Source: a virus. From it: 45,587 nucleotides of DNA. Under the pieces are notes generated by a model. It made no database searches, was not told where the DNA came from, and saw nothing but the letters and a program-made list of their open reading frames with translations. The stretch is taken from positions 1 to 45,587 of IMG/VR virus record IMGVR_UViG_3300007775_000014; one strand, given 5' to 3'. The position numbers and the translations under genes were made by a program. Below are positions 8,869 through 16,864 of the stretch, piece by piece (the stretch's first letter is position 1; the number at the start of each line of letters is the position of its first letter).

Positions 8869-9804
8869 CTAGCGCGGCGCGGCCCGCTCGGCAAGAGCAA
8901 GCCGCCGGCGGGCGGCCGTCGTGCTCGGCCGCGCCCCGCGGTTCGCGGTCCGGCCGGCGAGCTTCGCGAGGCGCTGCACCGCCTCCTCGAACGTCCCGAC
9001 CCGGTCGATCAGATTCGCGGCGCGGGCCGCCGGCGCGCTGAGCACGCGCCCCTGCCCGTAGCCGTTCCGCACGGCCGCCGGCGTCACCCCGCGGAACCGC
9101 GCCACGTCCCGGATGAACTGCCCGTAGGCCTCGGCGACCCGCTGCTGCAGGAACGCCCGCGCCTCCTCGCTCAGCGGCGCGAAGGGCATCGTCTCGGTCT
9201 TGTACTTGCCTTCCGAGATGACCGTCACGTCGACGCCCTGCTGCTGCAGCTCCTGGCTGTGGTCCTCGTGAATGGAGTAGACCCCGATGGACCCGATCTC
9301 GCCGCTCGAGATCGACCAGACCTCGGAGGCGGCGGCCGCCAGGTGATAGGCCGCGCTGGCCATGAGGCCGTTGGCGAGCGCCAAGGTCGGCTTGCTGGAC
9401 CGGCCCGCGAAGATCTTCGCGGCGAGCTCGGGCACCCCGGCCGTCGCGCCGCCCGGGCTGTCAACGTTGAGCAGCACGGCCTGGACCTGGGGGCTCGCAT
9501 AGGCCCGCGTGAGCATGCGGTCGAGCGAGGCGGCCGAGGTGCCGAGGCTCTGGGTCTTGTCGCCGATCATGCCCGCTACCTCGACAACGGCGATCCCGAG
9601 CTCGGTTGCCGACTGGCTGCGCTGCTCGGCGCTCGCCTGATCGGGCATCGGCGCATCCATTGCGGCGTGGAGGTCCGGCCCGAAGAAAAGCTGCCCGCTG
9701 GTGAGCCGCGCGGCAAAGATGCTCTTGAGCCGGGCGAGGGTCGCCGGTTCCATCGCCCATGGCTGGTCGACCAGCATCGAAAGCAGGTGCTTCAGTTGGG
9801 ACAT
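8869..9804 (-). CDS. Capsid maturation protease, S49/SppA-like (311 aa)
   Basis: It is expected to cleave the capsid delta domain during prohead maturation. Residues 71-80 read IAVVEVAGMI and 113-118 NVDSPGG, the typical S49 core. Ser150 in ANGLMASAAYHLA is the likely nucleophile. Lys202 in SEGKYKTE is the likely general base; the 52-residue spacing equals that of the Bacillus SppA dyad (S147/K199). ASSGEIGSIGVY-type sequence follows the serine. An AAGGAG ribosome binding site precedes the ATG at 9804, and the start lies inside the end of the portal gene. The basic C-terminal tail is low complexity. Confidence 0.92.
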   Translation of the reverse strand: MSQLKHLLSMLVDQPWAMEPATLARLKSIFAARLTSGQLFFGPDLHAAMDAPMPDQASAEQRSQSATELGIAVVEVAGMIGDKTQSLGTSAASLDRMLTRAYASPQVQAVLLNVDSPGGATAGVPELAAKIFAGRSSKPTLALANGLMASAAYHLAAAASEVWSISSGEIGSIGVYSIHEDHSQELQQQGVDVTVISEGKYKTETMPFAPLSEEARAFLQQRVAEAYGQFIRDVARFRGVTPAAVRNGYGQGRVLSAPAARAANLIDRVGTFEEAVQRLAKLAGRTANRGARPSTTAARRRLALAERAAPR

Positions 9805-11387
9805 GATACGCTCCTTCCCAGGTGGTCGTCCAGCAGCGCCAGTAAGATAGTGGGCCGGCGCTCGAGCCAGGCCATTGGACTGGTCTCGGCTAGCTCACGC
9901 TCGGCGGTCCGGGTCACGGCCTGCACGAGCTGGTGGAACTCATAGCCCGGTAGGTCGACCGTCTCCGCGAAGGGTGCTAGCGTGCGGGCCACGAAATCCT
10001 CCGCCCGGTGGAGCTCCGCCGCCCGACTGCCCACATCCGGGTGCCGGTCGATGACGTTGCGCGCCTCGGCCGCCGCGATCCGCCGCACGGCGTCGGCCAG
10101 GAGCGGCCGCGGGATGGCGCTGGCTTGCGGCGTGGCGCCACGCCGGGGCGGGGGTGGCGCGCTGGCGGCCGCGCCGCCCCCCGCATTCGGCGCCGCCCCC
10201 GGCGTGGTCTCCATGTAAGCGTCGCCCCCCTCCCGCGGCCCCATGTCCTCCTTCTGCCGGATCTCGTTGGGGCTGAGCACGCCCATTTCGCGCCCGGTCT
10301 TGTAGGCGTTGTATCGGTCGAGCAGGTTCCCCTTCACCAGCTCCTCGAAGACGAACCCGACGAAATAGCCGCGGTCGATCTCCTCGGGCGTGAGTAGGGC
10401 CAGCTCGAGCGCGCGGGCCCAGCGGTCGGTCCAGGGTTTCAGGGTGAAGTCGACGAAGGCCTGTTTGAACTCGGCCACGCCGGTACCCCACGCCGTCGTC
10501 TTGTCCTCCATGCCAATAAGGAAGCTGGGCACGCGCCAGTAGCGCGCCACGTCCGAGACCTGGAACTTGCGCGGGTCGACGATGAAATCGCTGTCGCCGT
10601 TCCGGCCGAGCTCCTGCACCTCGACGCCGTGCGTGAGCAGCATGGTTCGACTCTTGTTCCGCCAGCCGGCATAGACCCGGCGGATCCGGTCCTCGAGCTC
10701 GGCCCGCTGCTTGTCGTTGAGGCTGCCGGGATGCTTCATCACCAGCCGGCCGGTGGCGTCGTGCTTGAAGAAACCGCCCACGAATGCCTCGCCCGCGGCC
10801 GCCACGGCGATCGCCTCGCGGGCCAAGCTCGCCCGAGCGAGACCCGTGAAGCCGTCCTCGCTGAGGTCGCGGATGTGCAGCGTCATGTCGTTGAAGCTGA
10901 TGTGCGGCTCGCCACCCTTCGGGTCGCGCTCGGTGTACCGGATCCGGTGGTTCGTAAGTTGCTCGATGAGCGTCCACTCGGGCCGCATCGGGATCAGCTC
11001 GAGCCGGGTCGGGGTTGGCTCCTGCAGTCGGGCCAGCCCGTTGCCCCGGAGACAGAGGTTCATCGTGGTGCCGCTCATGAAGTCGAACGTGCTCATCCAA
11101 CTGTTGGGTCGGTAGCGGAGGGTTCGATAGGCCGGATGCTCCCGGGCCCGGCGCTTCTCGCCGTTGTCGTTCCGTTGGAAGAGCAGGCATGGAAGCGAGG
11201 CCACCGTCTCGGCGATGAGGCTGACGGCCGCGAAGACCGCGCTCACGCGCTTGGCGCTGCTCCCGTCGATCGGGTAGCCCGCGAACGTTTCCGAGAACTC
11301 GTTGACGGCCTGGTACCAGCGCGGGTCGACGGTCGTCCAGGTCACGTCTTCCCGGAGCCGCGGCGTGGCAAGTCGATCGAAGATCAT
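9792..11387 (-). CDS. Portal protein, HK97 family (531 aa)
   Basis: It forms the dodecameric ring through which DNA enters the head. From the ATG at 11387 it reads MIFDRLATPRLREDV. It contains hallmark portal segments: SAVFAAVSLIAETVASLPCLLF near residue 55, HPAYRTLRYRPNSWMSTFDFM, then GNGLARL and HIRDLSEDGFTGLA. Downstream are FIVDPRKFQVSDVARYWRVPSFLIGM and WARALELALLTPEEIDRGYFV. The C-terminal 130 residues carry a Pro/Ala linker and a helical extension. It overlaps the small membrane gene by 4 bases and the protease by 13. Confidence 0.93.
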   Translation of the reverse strand: MIFDRLATPRLREDVTWTTVDPRWYQAVNEFSETFAGYPIDGSSAKRVSAVFAAVSLIAETVASLPCLLFQRNDNGEKRRAREHPAYRTLRYRPNSWMSTFDFMSGTTMNLCLRGNGLARLQEPTPTRLELIPMRPEWTLIEQLTNHRIRYTERDPKGGEPHISFNDMTLHIRDLSEDGFTGLARASLAREAIAVAAAGEAFVGGFFKHDATGRLVMKHPGSLNDKQRAELEDRIRRVYAGWRNKSRTMLLTHGVEVQELGRNGDSDFIVDPRKFQVSDVARYWRVPSFLIGMEDKTTAWGTGVAEFKQAFVDFTLKPWTDRWARALELALLTPEEIDRGYFVGFVFEELVKGNLLDRYNAYKTGREMGVLSPNEIRQKEDMGPREGGDAYMETTPGAAPNAGGGAAASAPPPPRRGATPQASAIPRPLLADAVRRIAAAEARNVIDRHPDVGSRAAELHRAEDFVARTLAPFAETVDLPGYEFHQLVQAVTRTAERELAETSPMAWLERRPTILLALLDDHLGRSVSCPN

Positions 11388-11584
11388 TCCGTCTCCTCCG
11401 GGTGTGGTCGCCCGCCGGCGGCGGGCACGAAGATGCCGAGGGCCGCGACAACCAGGCCCACCACGATGAGCGCCAGCCACCGGAACGCCATCCATCCCGC
11501 CACGCCCGCGAGCGCTAACCCGCCGTAGACGTGGAGGTCTCGCACCGTGGCGGGCTGGCCGAGCCAGGCCAAGAAGCGTTTCAT
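11384..11584 (-). CDS. Small membrane protein between terminase and portal (66 aa)
   Basis: It starts MKRFLAWLGQPATVRDLHV at the ATG at 11584, which overlaps the terminase stop. Two hydrophobic stretches near residues 20-33 and 36-52 (GLALAGVAGWMAF, ALIVVGLVVAALGIFV) predict one or two membrane helices, followed by a short charged tail. ATGA overlaps on both sides make it a coupled member of the packaging operon. Function unknown; I would not call it a holin on this evidence. Confidence 0.8.
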   Translation of the reverse strand: MKRFLAWLGQPATVRDLHVYGGLALAGVAGWMAFRWLALIVVGLVVAALGIFVPAAGGRPHPEETE

Positions 11585-13320
11585 ATCACCGACACTCCCA
11601 GGCCCGTCGAGACGCCGACGACCGCCGCGCGCCCGGTGGCCATGATGGTGGTGATCACGCCGTCGATCCGGTCCCCGCTGGCCTTCTTGTCCGGCTTGAT
11701 GTTGCCCGCCGGGTCTTCTCGTTTGGCCGCGTTCCCGACCATCCACCGGAGCACCGGATGGCCACCGTGCCGCCAGGAGTGGTCGTAGACCAGCCGCTCG
11801 AACTCCTTGCTCGGCTCGTTGAGCGTGGCAAAGCCCTGCCGCATCTCGACCATCGTGAACCCGTCGTCCTCGAGCTCGCCGGCAAACTGCGTGGCGTTCC
11901 ACGGGTCATAGGCCAGCTCCTGGATGTCGTAGATCTCGCGGAGCCGCGTGAGGTGCCGACGGATGGCGCCGTAGTCGATGGTCTCGCCGCGGGTCGCGGT
12001 GAGCCAGCCGGCCCGGGCCCACAGGTCGTATGGCACCCGGTCCCGCCGGGCCCGCTGGAGCAGCCGTTCCTTCGGCACCCAGAACCACGGCAACACCGTC
12101 CAGTGTTCGTCCTCCTCCCACGGCGGGAACACCAGCGACAGCGCCGTCACGTCGATCTTGGTGCTCAGGTCCAGCGCGCCGAAGCACGGCCGCCCGGCGA
12201 ACCCCCGGCGCCATGCCCGGTAGGCCTCCCGGTCCGTCGCCACGCCGGCGCGGTAGCCGGGGTCACATTCGTTCCACTTCTCCACCGGGATCCAGCGCTC
12301 CACCTGCTCGGTCCAGATGTTGAGGTGCAGCCGGAGGAACGTGTTGAGGAACCCCGGCCGTTGCTGCGCCGCGCGGCACTGCTTCTCGAGATAGTCGCGT
12401 TTGACGCTCACGCCGAGGTTCGGGTTGGCTTTCTCCCAGGTGCGGGGGTCGGTCCAGTCGTCCTCGGCGGTCGCCGCGCAGATGAACGCGAAGAACTCGT
12501 CGTCGTCGAGTGAGCCCTCGAGCACCGCCCGCCCGTGGGCGTGGAGCTCCCAGCCAATCGACTCCGGCTCGTACACGCCGGCCGTCGTGATGATCCAGAT
12601 CAGAGGCTGGCGCCGGCTCCCCATGGCGGTGTCGAGCACGTCATAGACTCCCCGATTCTTGTGGGCGTGGAGCTCGTCGATGATCGCGCCGTGCGGATTC
12701 AAGCCGTCGAGCGTCTGGCTATCGGCGCTGAGCGGCTCGAACTTCGAGTGCAGCCGGTCGCAGCTCAGGTTGTTCCGGTACAGCTTCACGTACCGCCGGA
12801 GCGCCGCGTCTTGCGAGACCATCGCCCGGGCCACGTCGTGGGCGATCTTCGCCTGGTCACGCTTGGTGGCCGCACTGTAGACCTCGGCGCCCGGCTCCCC
12901 GTCGCCCACGGTGAGGTAGAGCCCGACGGCGCCGGCCACCTCGGTCTTCCCGTTCTTCCGCGCCACCTCGATGTAGGCCACCCGGTAGAGCCGGCTGCCG
13001 TCCGCCCGCTTCCACCCGAAGACCTGCCGAGCCGGGAAGAGCTCCCACGGCTCGAGCCGGAGGAGCTGGCCCGACCACTCGCCCTTGTGGTGGCGGCAGT
13101 AGCCCTCGATGAACTCGCCCGGGCGGGCGGCGGCGGCCGGGTCGTACCAGTAGCCGGCCGGGTGCGCGCTCGCCCGCTGCCAGGCGGCAGGGTCGTCACC
13201 CGTCGGGAGGCCGGCGGGGTAGGCGGTTTGGCAGAGCAGCTGACTCCGGCGGTAGGCCGCGCCCTCGAGAGGGCCCACGGCTCGGTTCTCAGGAAACGCG
13301 ACGAGGACCGAAGATGCCAC
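11581..13320 (-). CDS. terL: Terminase large subunit, HK97/lambdoid Terminase_1 type (579 aa)
   Basis: The packaging ATPase and DNA-cutting nuclease. The Walker A-like motif VARKNGKT lies at residues 119-126. The Walker B motif AIIDELHAH, with catalytic acid, is at 212-220, followed by the coupling motif IWIITTAG at about 241-248. The nuclease domain begins FGALDLSTKIDVTAL, with Asp384 a likely metal ligand, and includes ELAYDPWNATQ. It starts with GTG at 13320, behind an AGGAG site, and overlaps the small subunit gene by 32 bases. Length fits the family. Confidence 0.95.
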   Translation of the reverse strand: MASSVLVAFPENRAVGPLEGAAYRRSQLLCQTAYPAGLPTGDDPAAWQRASAHPAGYWYDPAAAARPGEFIEGYCRHHKGEWSGQLLRLEPWELFPARQVFGWKRADGSRLYRVAYIEVARKNGKTEVAGAVGLYLTVGDGEPGAEVYSAATKRDQAKIAHDVARAMVSQDAALRRYVKLYRNNLSCDRLHSKFEPLSADSQTLDGLNPHGAIIDELHAHKNRGVYDVLDTAMGSRRQPLIWIITTAGVYEPESIGWELHAHGRAVLEGSLDDDEFFAFICAATAEDDWTDPRTWEKANPNLGVSVKRDYLEKQCRAAQQRPGFLNTFLRLHLNIWTEQVERWIPVEKWNECDPGYRAGVATDREAYRAWRRGFAGRPCFGALDLSTKIDVTALSLVFPPWEEDEHWTVLPWFWVPKERLLQRARRDRVPYDLWARAGWLTATRGETIDYGAIRRHLTRLREIYDIQELAYDPWNATQFAGELEDDGFTMVEMRQGFATLNEPSKEFERLVYDHSWRHGGHPVLRWMVGNAAKREDPAGNIKPDKKASGDRIDGVITTIMATGRAAVVGVSTGLGVSVI

Positions 13321-13798
13321 GCTCGTCCTGCTCCTCCCGGCTCGGGGCCGGCGTGTCGCCGGCGGGTAGCGCCTCGGGCAGATGCACCCGCTGGCGTGCT
13401 GTCGGACTGAGGCCGAGCTCGACGCAATACTTCTTCATTAACTCGCGGAGCCGGTTCAAGATACCTATTTCGGGCCGCTGGGCGATATACCCCTTCGGCG
13501 TGGTGAACGTCACCCCCTCCTTCTCGATGGTCGCCTGGAGCTCGTTGAGTTGGGCGTGGAGCTGGCAATAGCGGAGCAGGAGTTCCCGGTCCGCCGGCGT
13601 CAGGAAGCCCTCCGGGAGGGTCTTGAGCACCCGGCGCCACTCCCGGCGCGCGGCGCCGCGGAGCTTCTTCGGCGGCGCCATGTTGCCGGGCAGCGACTGC
13701 ATCGGCCGACGGGGCTGGCCGCCCTTGCCCCGCGACGGGTTGCCATGCAGCGCCTCGAGCTCCGGCGGCTGGCTCACCGGACCGCGGCGGCCGCTCAT
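13289..13798 (-). CDS. terS: Terminase small subunit, P27-like (169 aa)
   Basis: It recognises phage DNA and regulates the large subunit. The N-terminus is basic and disordered (RGPVSQPPELEALHGNPSRGK). The core LRGAARREWRRVLKTLPEGFLTPADRELLLRYC is the signature of P27-type small terminases. GYIAQRPEIGILNRLRELMKKYCVELGLSPTAR then gives the second conserved segment. It lies directly before the large subunit (32-base overlap) and after a small membrane gene (ATGA overlap). Confidence 0.93.
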   Translation of the reverse strand: MSGRRGPVSQPPELEALHGNPSRGKGGQPRRPMQSLPGNMAPPKKLRGAARREWRRVLKTLPEGFLTPADRELLLRYCQLHAQLNELQATIEKEGVTFTTPKGYIAQRPEIGILNRLRELMKKYCVELGLSPTARQRVHLPEALPAGDTPAPSREEQDERGIFGPRRVS

Positions 13799-14007
13799 TC
13801 CCAGTCCCGGCCCAAGACGGCCGGCTCTTCCAGTCGCCGTTGCAGCATGGCGAGGTCGAACAGAACATCGTTGAGCGAAGCACTCACCTCGGCGGCGCTG
13901 GCCTCGCCCTCCGCTGCGGCGGCTCTACGGCGAGCCAGCCGCCCCCGAGAATAGTCCCAGAACTCGGTGAGTCCCCATGCCAGGAGGAACAACAGCCAGC
14001 CGCTCAT
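13795..14007 (-). CDS. Small membrane-anchored coiled protein (70 aa)
   Basis: MSGWLLFLLAWGLTEFWDYSRGRLARR shows a short N-terminal membrane helix followed by positive charges. It then has an Ala/Glu-rich helical tail (SASLNDVLFDLAMLQRRLEE). It overlaps the methyltransferase and terminase genes by 4 bases each. No family recognised. The orientation would put the coiled tail in the cytoplasm. Confidence 0.75.
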   Translation of the reverse strand: MSGWLLFLLAWGLTEFWDYSRGRLARRRAAAAEGEASAAEVSASLNDVLFDLAMLQRRLEEPAVLGRDWE

Positions 14008-15176
14008 GTTCCCTCCAGGCCGAGGGTCCGCTCTACGCCGCCTACTTCCCGGTACGCTTCGATGAACGCTTGGGCGACTTGCGGGACGATGGCATTGCCG
14101 TAGGCGCGGAGGCGTCCCACGCGGCCGGGAACCCCATCAACCAGCGGCTTAAGGCCGGATTCAATCCGCCGCGCTTTCCCGTCGGCGCAGGGGAGCCAAG
14201 TTGCGTCATTCCAACTTGGTCCTTGAGGTTGACGCAACCGCCCTTGGTCTTTCGTGCTGCGAGGTTGCCCGACGGAAGGTGATCCATCGTGTTCGGTGTC
14301 GCCCATCCCGCTCTCGCCGCAAGACCCGCATCCATCGAGAGTGACTTGCCCGTCATCGCATCCGTGTAATCCCGGCCCGTCTTTCCGTCGCTCGCCGTTG
14401 GGGTCGTCCATCCCGCTCTTGCCGCATCCGCTGGGAGGGCTCCCCCCGACTGGTTCGGGCCGTCCGTGGCCCGCAGGGTGTTCCAGCCCGCCAATCTCGC
14501 CTGCCGATCGAGGTGGACGTTTCCCCCTCCCTCGGTTGCCGTCGTCCGTCCGCCGCTCCCGTCGGTCGCTTTCGGCGTCGCCCAGCCCGCCACTGAGGCC
14601 ACATCCTGAAGCGTCGTCGAATGCCCCCCCGCTTTCCGCTTGTCTGGATGCTGGGGGCCGCCCCGGTCGTAACTGTCCGGCGTCGGCCACCCACCATAGC
14701 CGTTGGCGGATGTGGGGCGCCCCGACGCTCGGAGCGCACAGATCGGCGGCCCCGACGGCATATCCCAGCTCTTCCAGGTCAACGCGTACTCCGGCGAGCC
14801 AGTGGCGTCCAAGCTTCGACGCAACCTGCTCTCCAAAGACCACTGGAGGTCGGCACTCGGCGAGGAGCCGATGAAAAGCGGGCCATAGGTGCCGCTCGTC
14901 GCCCAGCGCGTGAGCTTGGCCCGCCCCGCTGAAGGGTTGACAGGGGCAACTCCCGGTCCAGACGGGTCCGTCCCAGCCGGCCCACCGGAGGGCGAGGGGC
15001 CATCCGCCGATCCCGGCGAAGAAATGGCATTGGTCGTACCCTCGGAGGTCGTCGGGCTGGACTTCGGTGATCGAGCGTTCATCCACGTCCCCTGCCGGGA
15101 GTTCGCCGGCCGCGATCAGGTTTCGGAGCCACTGGGCGGCATAGGGCTCCCACTCGTTGTAGTAGACGGAAATCAC
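14004..15176 (-). CDS. dcm: DNA cytosine-5 methyltransferase (390 aa)
   Basis: It transfers a methyl group from AdoMet to cytosine C5 in phage DNA, probably protecting it from restriction. Motif I is FAGIGGW at residues 53-59 and motif IV is CPCQPFSGAG with catalytic Cys79. Motif VI is FGEQV at 114-118 (Gln replaces the usual Asn), motif VIII is HIRQRLWW at 155-162, and motif X is RAYGNAIVPQVAQ near the end. The segment between VIII and X is Gly/Asp/Arg-rich repeats (GLGDAESDRRER). The GTG at 15176 overlaps the previous stop (GTGA) and gives the family-like start MISVYYNE. A second long frame overlaps it (see findings). Confidence 0.94.
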   Translation of the reverse strand: MISVYYNEWEPYAAQWLRNLIAAGELPAGDVDERSITEVQPDDLRGYDQCHFFAGIGGWPLALRWAGWDGPVWTGSCPCQPFSGAGQAHALGDERHLWPAFHRLLAECRPPVVFGEQVASKLGRHWLAGVRVDLEELGYAVGAADLCAPSVGAPHIRQRLWWVADAGQLRPGRPPASRQAESGGAFDDASGCGLSGGLGDAESDRRERRTDDGNRGRGKRPPRSAGEIGGLEHPAGHGRPEPVGGSPPSGCGKSGMDDPNGERRKDGPGLHGCDDGQVTLDGCGSCGESGMGDTEHDGSPSVGQPRSTKDQGRLRQPQGPSWNDATWLPCADGKARRIESGLKPLVDGVPGRVGRLRAYGNAIVPQVAQAFIEAYREVGGVERTLGLEGT

Positions 15177-15478
15177 GCAGGCGCCTCCTCCCCCTCGGCG
15201 AGCGGGTCCCACCGGCCATGACGCGGCCGCCAGCCAGCCCGGTACAGTCGCGCGAAGGCTGGCAGATGGACCCGCCGGATCCCCGCCGGCGCCTCCCAGA
15301 ACATGTAGCGCAGCACCGCCTCCTGTTCCTTCTCCGTCAGCTCGAGCTCCGGGTGCAGCTCTCGCATCCGACGCCGGAGCCGCCGGAGCTTCTCGGCCAG
15401 CTCCTCGAAGGCCTGCGCCACCGGCCCCGACACCGTTAGCTCCCGTTCCGGTCCCCGATCAGCCGGAACCGCCCTCAT
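15173..15478 (-). CDS. Unknown protein upstream of the methyltransferase (101 aa)
   Basis: From the ATG at 15478 (overlapping the stop of a small upstream gene) it reads MRAVPADRGPERELTVSG. It then has a strongly charged helix, FEELAEKLRRLRRRMRELHPELELTEKEQEAVLRYMFWE. The second half, IRRVHLPAFARLYRAGWRPRHGRW, is basic. No named family recognised. It may bind DNA or act with the methyltransferase, with which it is coupled by a GTGA overlap. Confidence 0.75.
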   Translation of the reverse strand: MRAVPADRGPERELTVSGPVAQAFEELAEKLRRLRRRMRELHPELELTEKEQEAVLRYMFWEAPAGIRRVHLPAFARLYRAGWRPRHGRWDPLAEGEEAPA

Positions 15479-15648
15479 TCCGCCCCCCTGCCGGCCCGCT
15501 GAAGCCCCTTTCGATAGCGGGTCCACTGCCGCCCCGACGCCGGCAGACCAGCCTCGCGCCTCGCCCGCTGCCAAGCCCGTTTCTGCTCACGGGCCGCGTT
15601 ACCAGCCTGCCCTCGCCCCTGCGGGGCCCTCCTGGACGATTCTCGCAT
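15475..15648 (-). CDS. Small basic protein (57 aa)
   Basis: It begins MRESSRRAPQGRGQAGNAAREQKRAWQRARREAG and ends LQRAGRGAE. It is about one third Arg/Lys. The ATG at 15648 follows an AAGGGGGG ribosome binding sequence, and its TGA overlaps the start of the next gene (ATGA). Likely nucleic-acid binding by charge. No family recognised. The coupling and ribosome binding site are the main evidence that it is real. Confidence 0.65.
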   Translation of the reverse strand: MRESSRRAPQGRGQAGNAAREQKRAWQRARREAGLPASGRQWTRYRKGLQRAGRGAE

Positions 15649-15770
15649 GAATTACCCCCCTTGGAATGGTACCCCCCGGCCGCCGGAACCGCCGGACGTG
15701 TATTCGAGGCTGGGGACGCGGCTTGGGAGCATCCCTAGAGCCTTTTGGCCCCCCGGGGGCCGGAGCGCGG
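15649..15770. other. Short noncoding gap with GC-rich palindrome
   Basis: 122 bases between genes. It holds a near-perfect G/C palindrome at 15747-15761 (GGCCCCC/GGGGGCC) without a following T tract on the minus strand, so it is at best a pause or attenuation hairpin. Confidence 0.4.
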
Positions 15771-16187
15771 TCATGGGATGCACCAGCGCTGCACTAGGAT
15801 GGCCGCGCCGAGCCAGGCGGCCGCGCCGAGGAGCGCGGAGCGCCGGCGATGGCGGAGCGCGAGCCATGGTGGCACCGCACCAGCAGCCCATACCCCGTCG
15901 CAGGCCCAGTCCCCGGGGCTCCAGGGCCCCAGGCGGTTTGGCTCGTGTGCGTAAAGTACGGCGTGGCTGAGGACGACCTGACCGGCGGTGCACCCCACCC
16001 CGAGTGTTAGCCGTTTGGCATGCAGGAGCTCGCCGACGCCGAGGCAACCAGCCGCGACAACGAGACGCGCGGCGCGGTGAGGGACGGGGCTGCCGTAGGA
16101 GCGCATCCCTTGGCCACAGCCGACGAGGGCAAGGAGTACTAGCGACAGGAGCGCACGGCCGAGCGGCGCAGCGGGGCGATGGGTCAC
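15771..16187 (-). CDS. Putative lipoprotein or multi-span membrane protein (138 aa)
   Basis: The GTG at 16187 overlaps the TGA of the preceding small lipoprotein gene. It gives MTHRPAAPLGRALLSLVLLALVGCGQG, a positive n-region, a hydrophobic core and a lipobox-like LVGC near residue 24. Further hydrophobic stretches (RLVVAAGCLGVGELL, SALLGAAAWLGAAILV) suggest more membrane segments, so either a lipoprotein or a 3-4 helix membrane protein. A longer GTG start at 16202 is possible. Envelope targeting is likely; the function is unknown. Confidence 0.7.
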   Translation of the reverse strand: MTHRPAAPLGRALLSLVLLALVGCGQGMRSYGSPVPHRAARLVVAAGCLGVGELLHAKRLTLGVGCTAGQVVLSHAVLYAHEPNRLGPWSPGDWACDGVWAAGAVPPWLALRHRRRSALLGAAAWLGAAILVQRWCIP

Positions 16188-16345
16188 GGGGCCGGGACGC
16201 ACTTGAGATGGCCGTTAACGCGCTCGACTCGAGCGCAGTGTACGACATCGCCGAGCGGGCGTGGTGCGGTCGGTAGGCGCGCGCAGCCGGCGATGACAAG
16301 GGTGAGTAGCAAGTAGAGTCCTCGTGCTACCTGAGCGTCCGTCAT
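16184..16345 (-). CDS. Small lipoprotein (53 aa)
   Basis: From the ATG at 16345, MTDAQVARGLYLLLTLVIAGC gives an n-region, a hydrophobic core and the lipobox VIAGC near residue 21. The mature peptide, only about 33 residues, holds two more cysteines (VVHCARVERVNGHLKC). Both ends overlap neighbours (ATGA upstream, GTGA downstream). Short lipoproteins of this size include o-spanins and superinfection exclusion proteins. The location away from the lysis genes makes exclusion at least as plausible. Confidence 0.7.
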   Translation of the reverse strand: MTDAQVARGLYLLLTLVIAGCARLPTAPRPLGDVVHCARVERVNGHLKCVPAP

Positions 16346-16608
16346 AGTCCCTCCTCTGGGGAGACGCCCAACGCTGCACGGCGCATCCGGTCGCGCGTCT
16401 TGAGAAAGGCCCGTAGGGCTAACTCCCCCACGTCGGTCGTCAGACGTTGAGCGTGCGGCGCCATGACTTTGCGCGCTCCAAGGCGGACCGTCCCGGCAAG
16501 CCCGACGGCCGAAGAGCGGCAGGCGGGAACGAAGATCCCCACGGCGATCCAGTTGCGCACCGTCCGCTCGCTAACGCCCGCCCGCCTCGCAGCTTCACGA
16601 ATCGTCAT
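16342..16608 (-). CDS. MerR/excisionase-type HTH protein (88 aa)
   Basis: MTIREAARRAGVSERTVRNWIAVG at residues 1-24 is a clear winged-helix HTH of the MerR/Xis-like helix_turn_helix type. The remaining basic helical tail lacks a sensor domain. It probably binds DNA as a small regulator. The ATG at 16608 follows a GGAGGG site. The frame is open further upstream, but this start matches the HTH. The stop overlaps the small lipoprotein start. Confidence 0.82.
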   Translation of the reverse strand: MTIREAARRAGVSERTVRNWIAVGIFVPACRSSAVGLAGTVRLGARKVMAPHAQRLTTDVGELALRAFLKTRDRMRRAALGVSPEEGL

Positions 16609-16651
16609 TGTTGGGCCCTCCGCCGGGGGGACAGAAACCGAAACCCCTTCT

Positions 16652-16864
16652 TCATCCGGTGCCCTCCCCTGGGGCAACCCCCAGGTCCGCGAGGGCGCAG
16701 TCTTCCGGCATCTCCTCGCCTCCGATTCTGACATAGCCTGGGATATCGATCCGCAGCGCTGCTACGCGCTCCCGGATGATCCGGTTGACGTAGAGCCGCA
16801 CGTCCTCCTCAGCAGCTTCAGGATCAAAGGCTCCCGAGATAGCGACATCAACGAAGTTACCCAT
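16652..16864 (-). CDS. Small acidic protein of unknown function (70 aa)
   Basis: MGNFVDVAISGAFDPEAAEEDVRLYVNRIIRERVAALR is an acidic then helical segment, followed by IDIPGYVRIGGEEMPEDCALADLG. The segment FDPEAAEEDVRLYVNRIIRE could be an oligomerisation helix. It starts within the end of the preceding gene (8-base overlap). Its ribosome binding site GGAGGAGGG is part of the repeated initiation sequence shared with the next gene upstream. No family recognised. Confidence 0.7.
   Translation of the reverse strand: MGNFVDVAISGAFDPEAAEEDVRLYVNRIIRERVAALRIDIPGYVRIGGEEMPEDCALADLGVAPGEGTG

Noticed and set aside
11388-11495. Longer portal start at 11495
   Set aside because: The extension overlaps the small membrane gene, and the ATG at 11387 overlaps its stop in the usual ATGA manner.
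15747-15761. G/C palindrome as a rho-independent terminator
   Set aside because: No T tract follows on the minus strand and the neighbouring genes appear cotranscribed. Recorded only as a hairpin.
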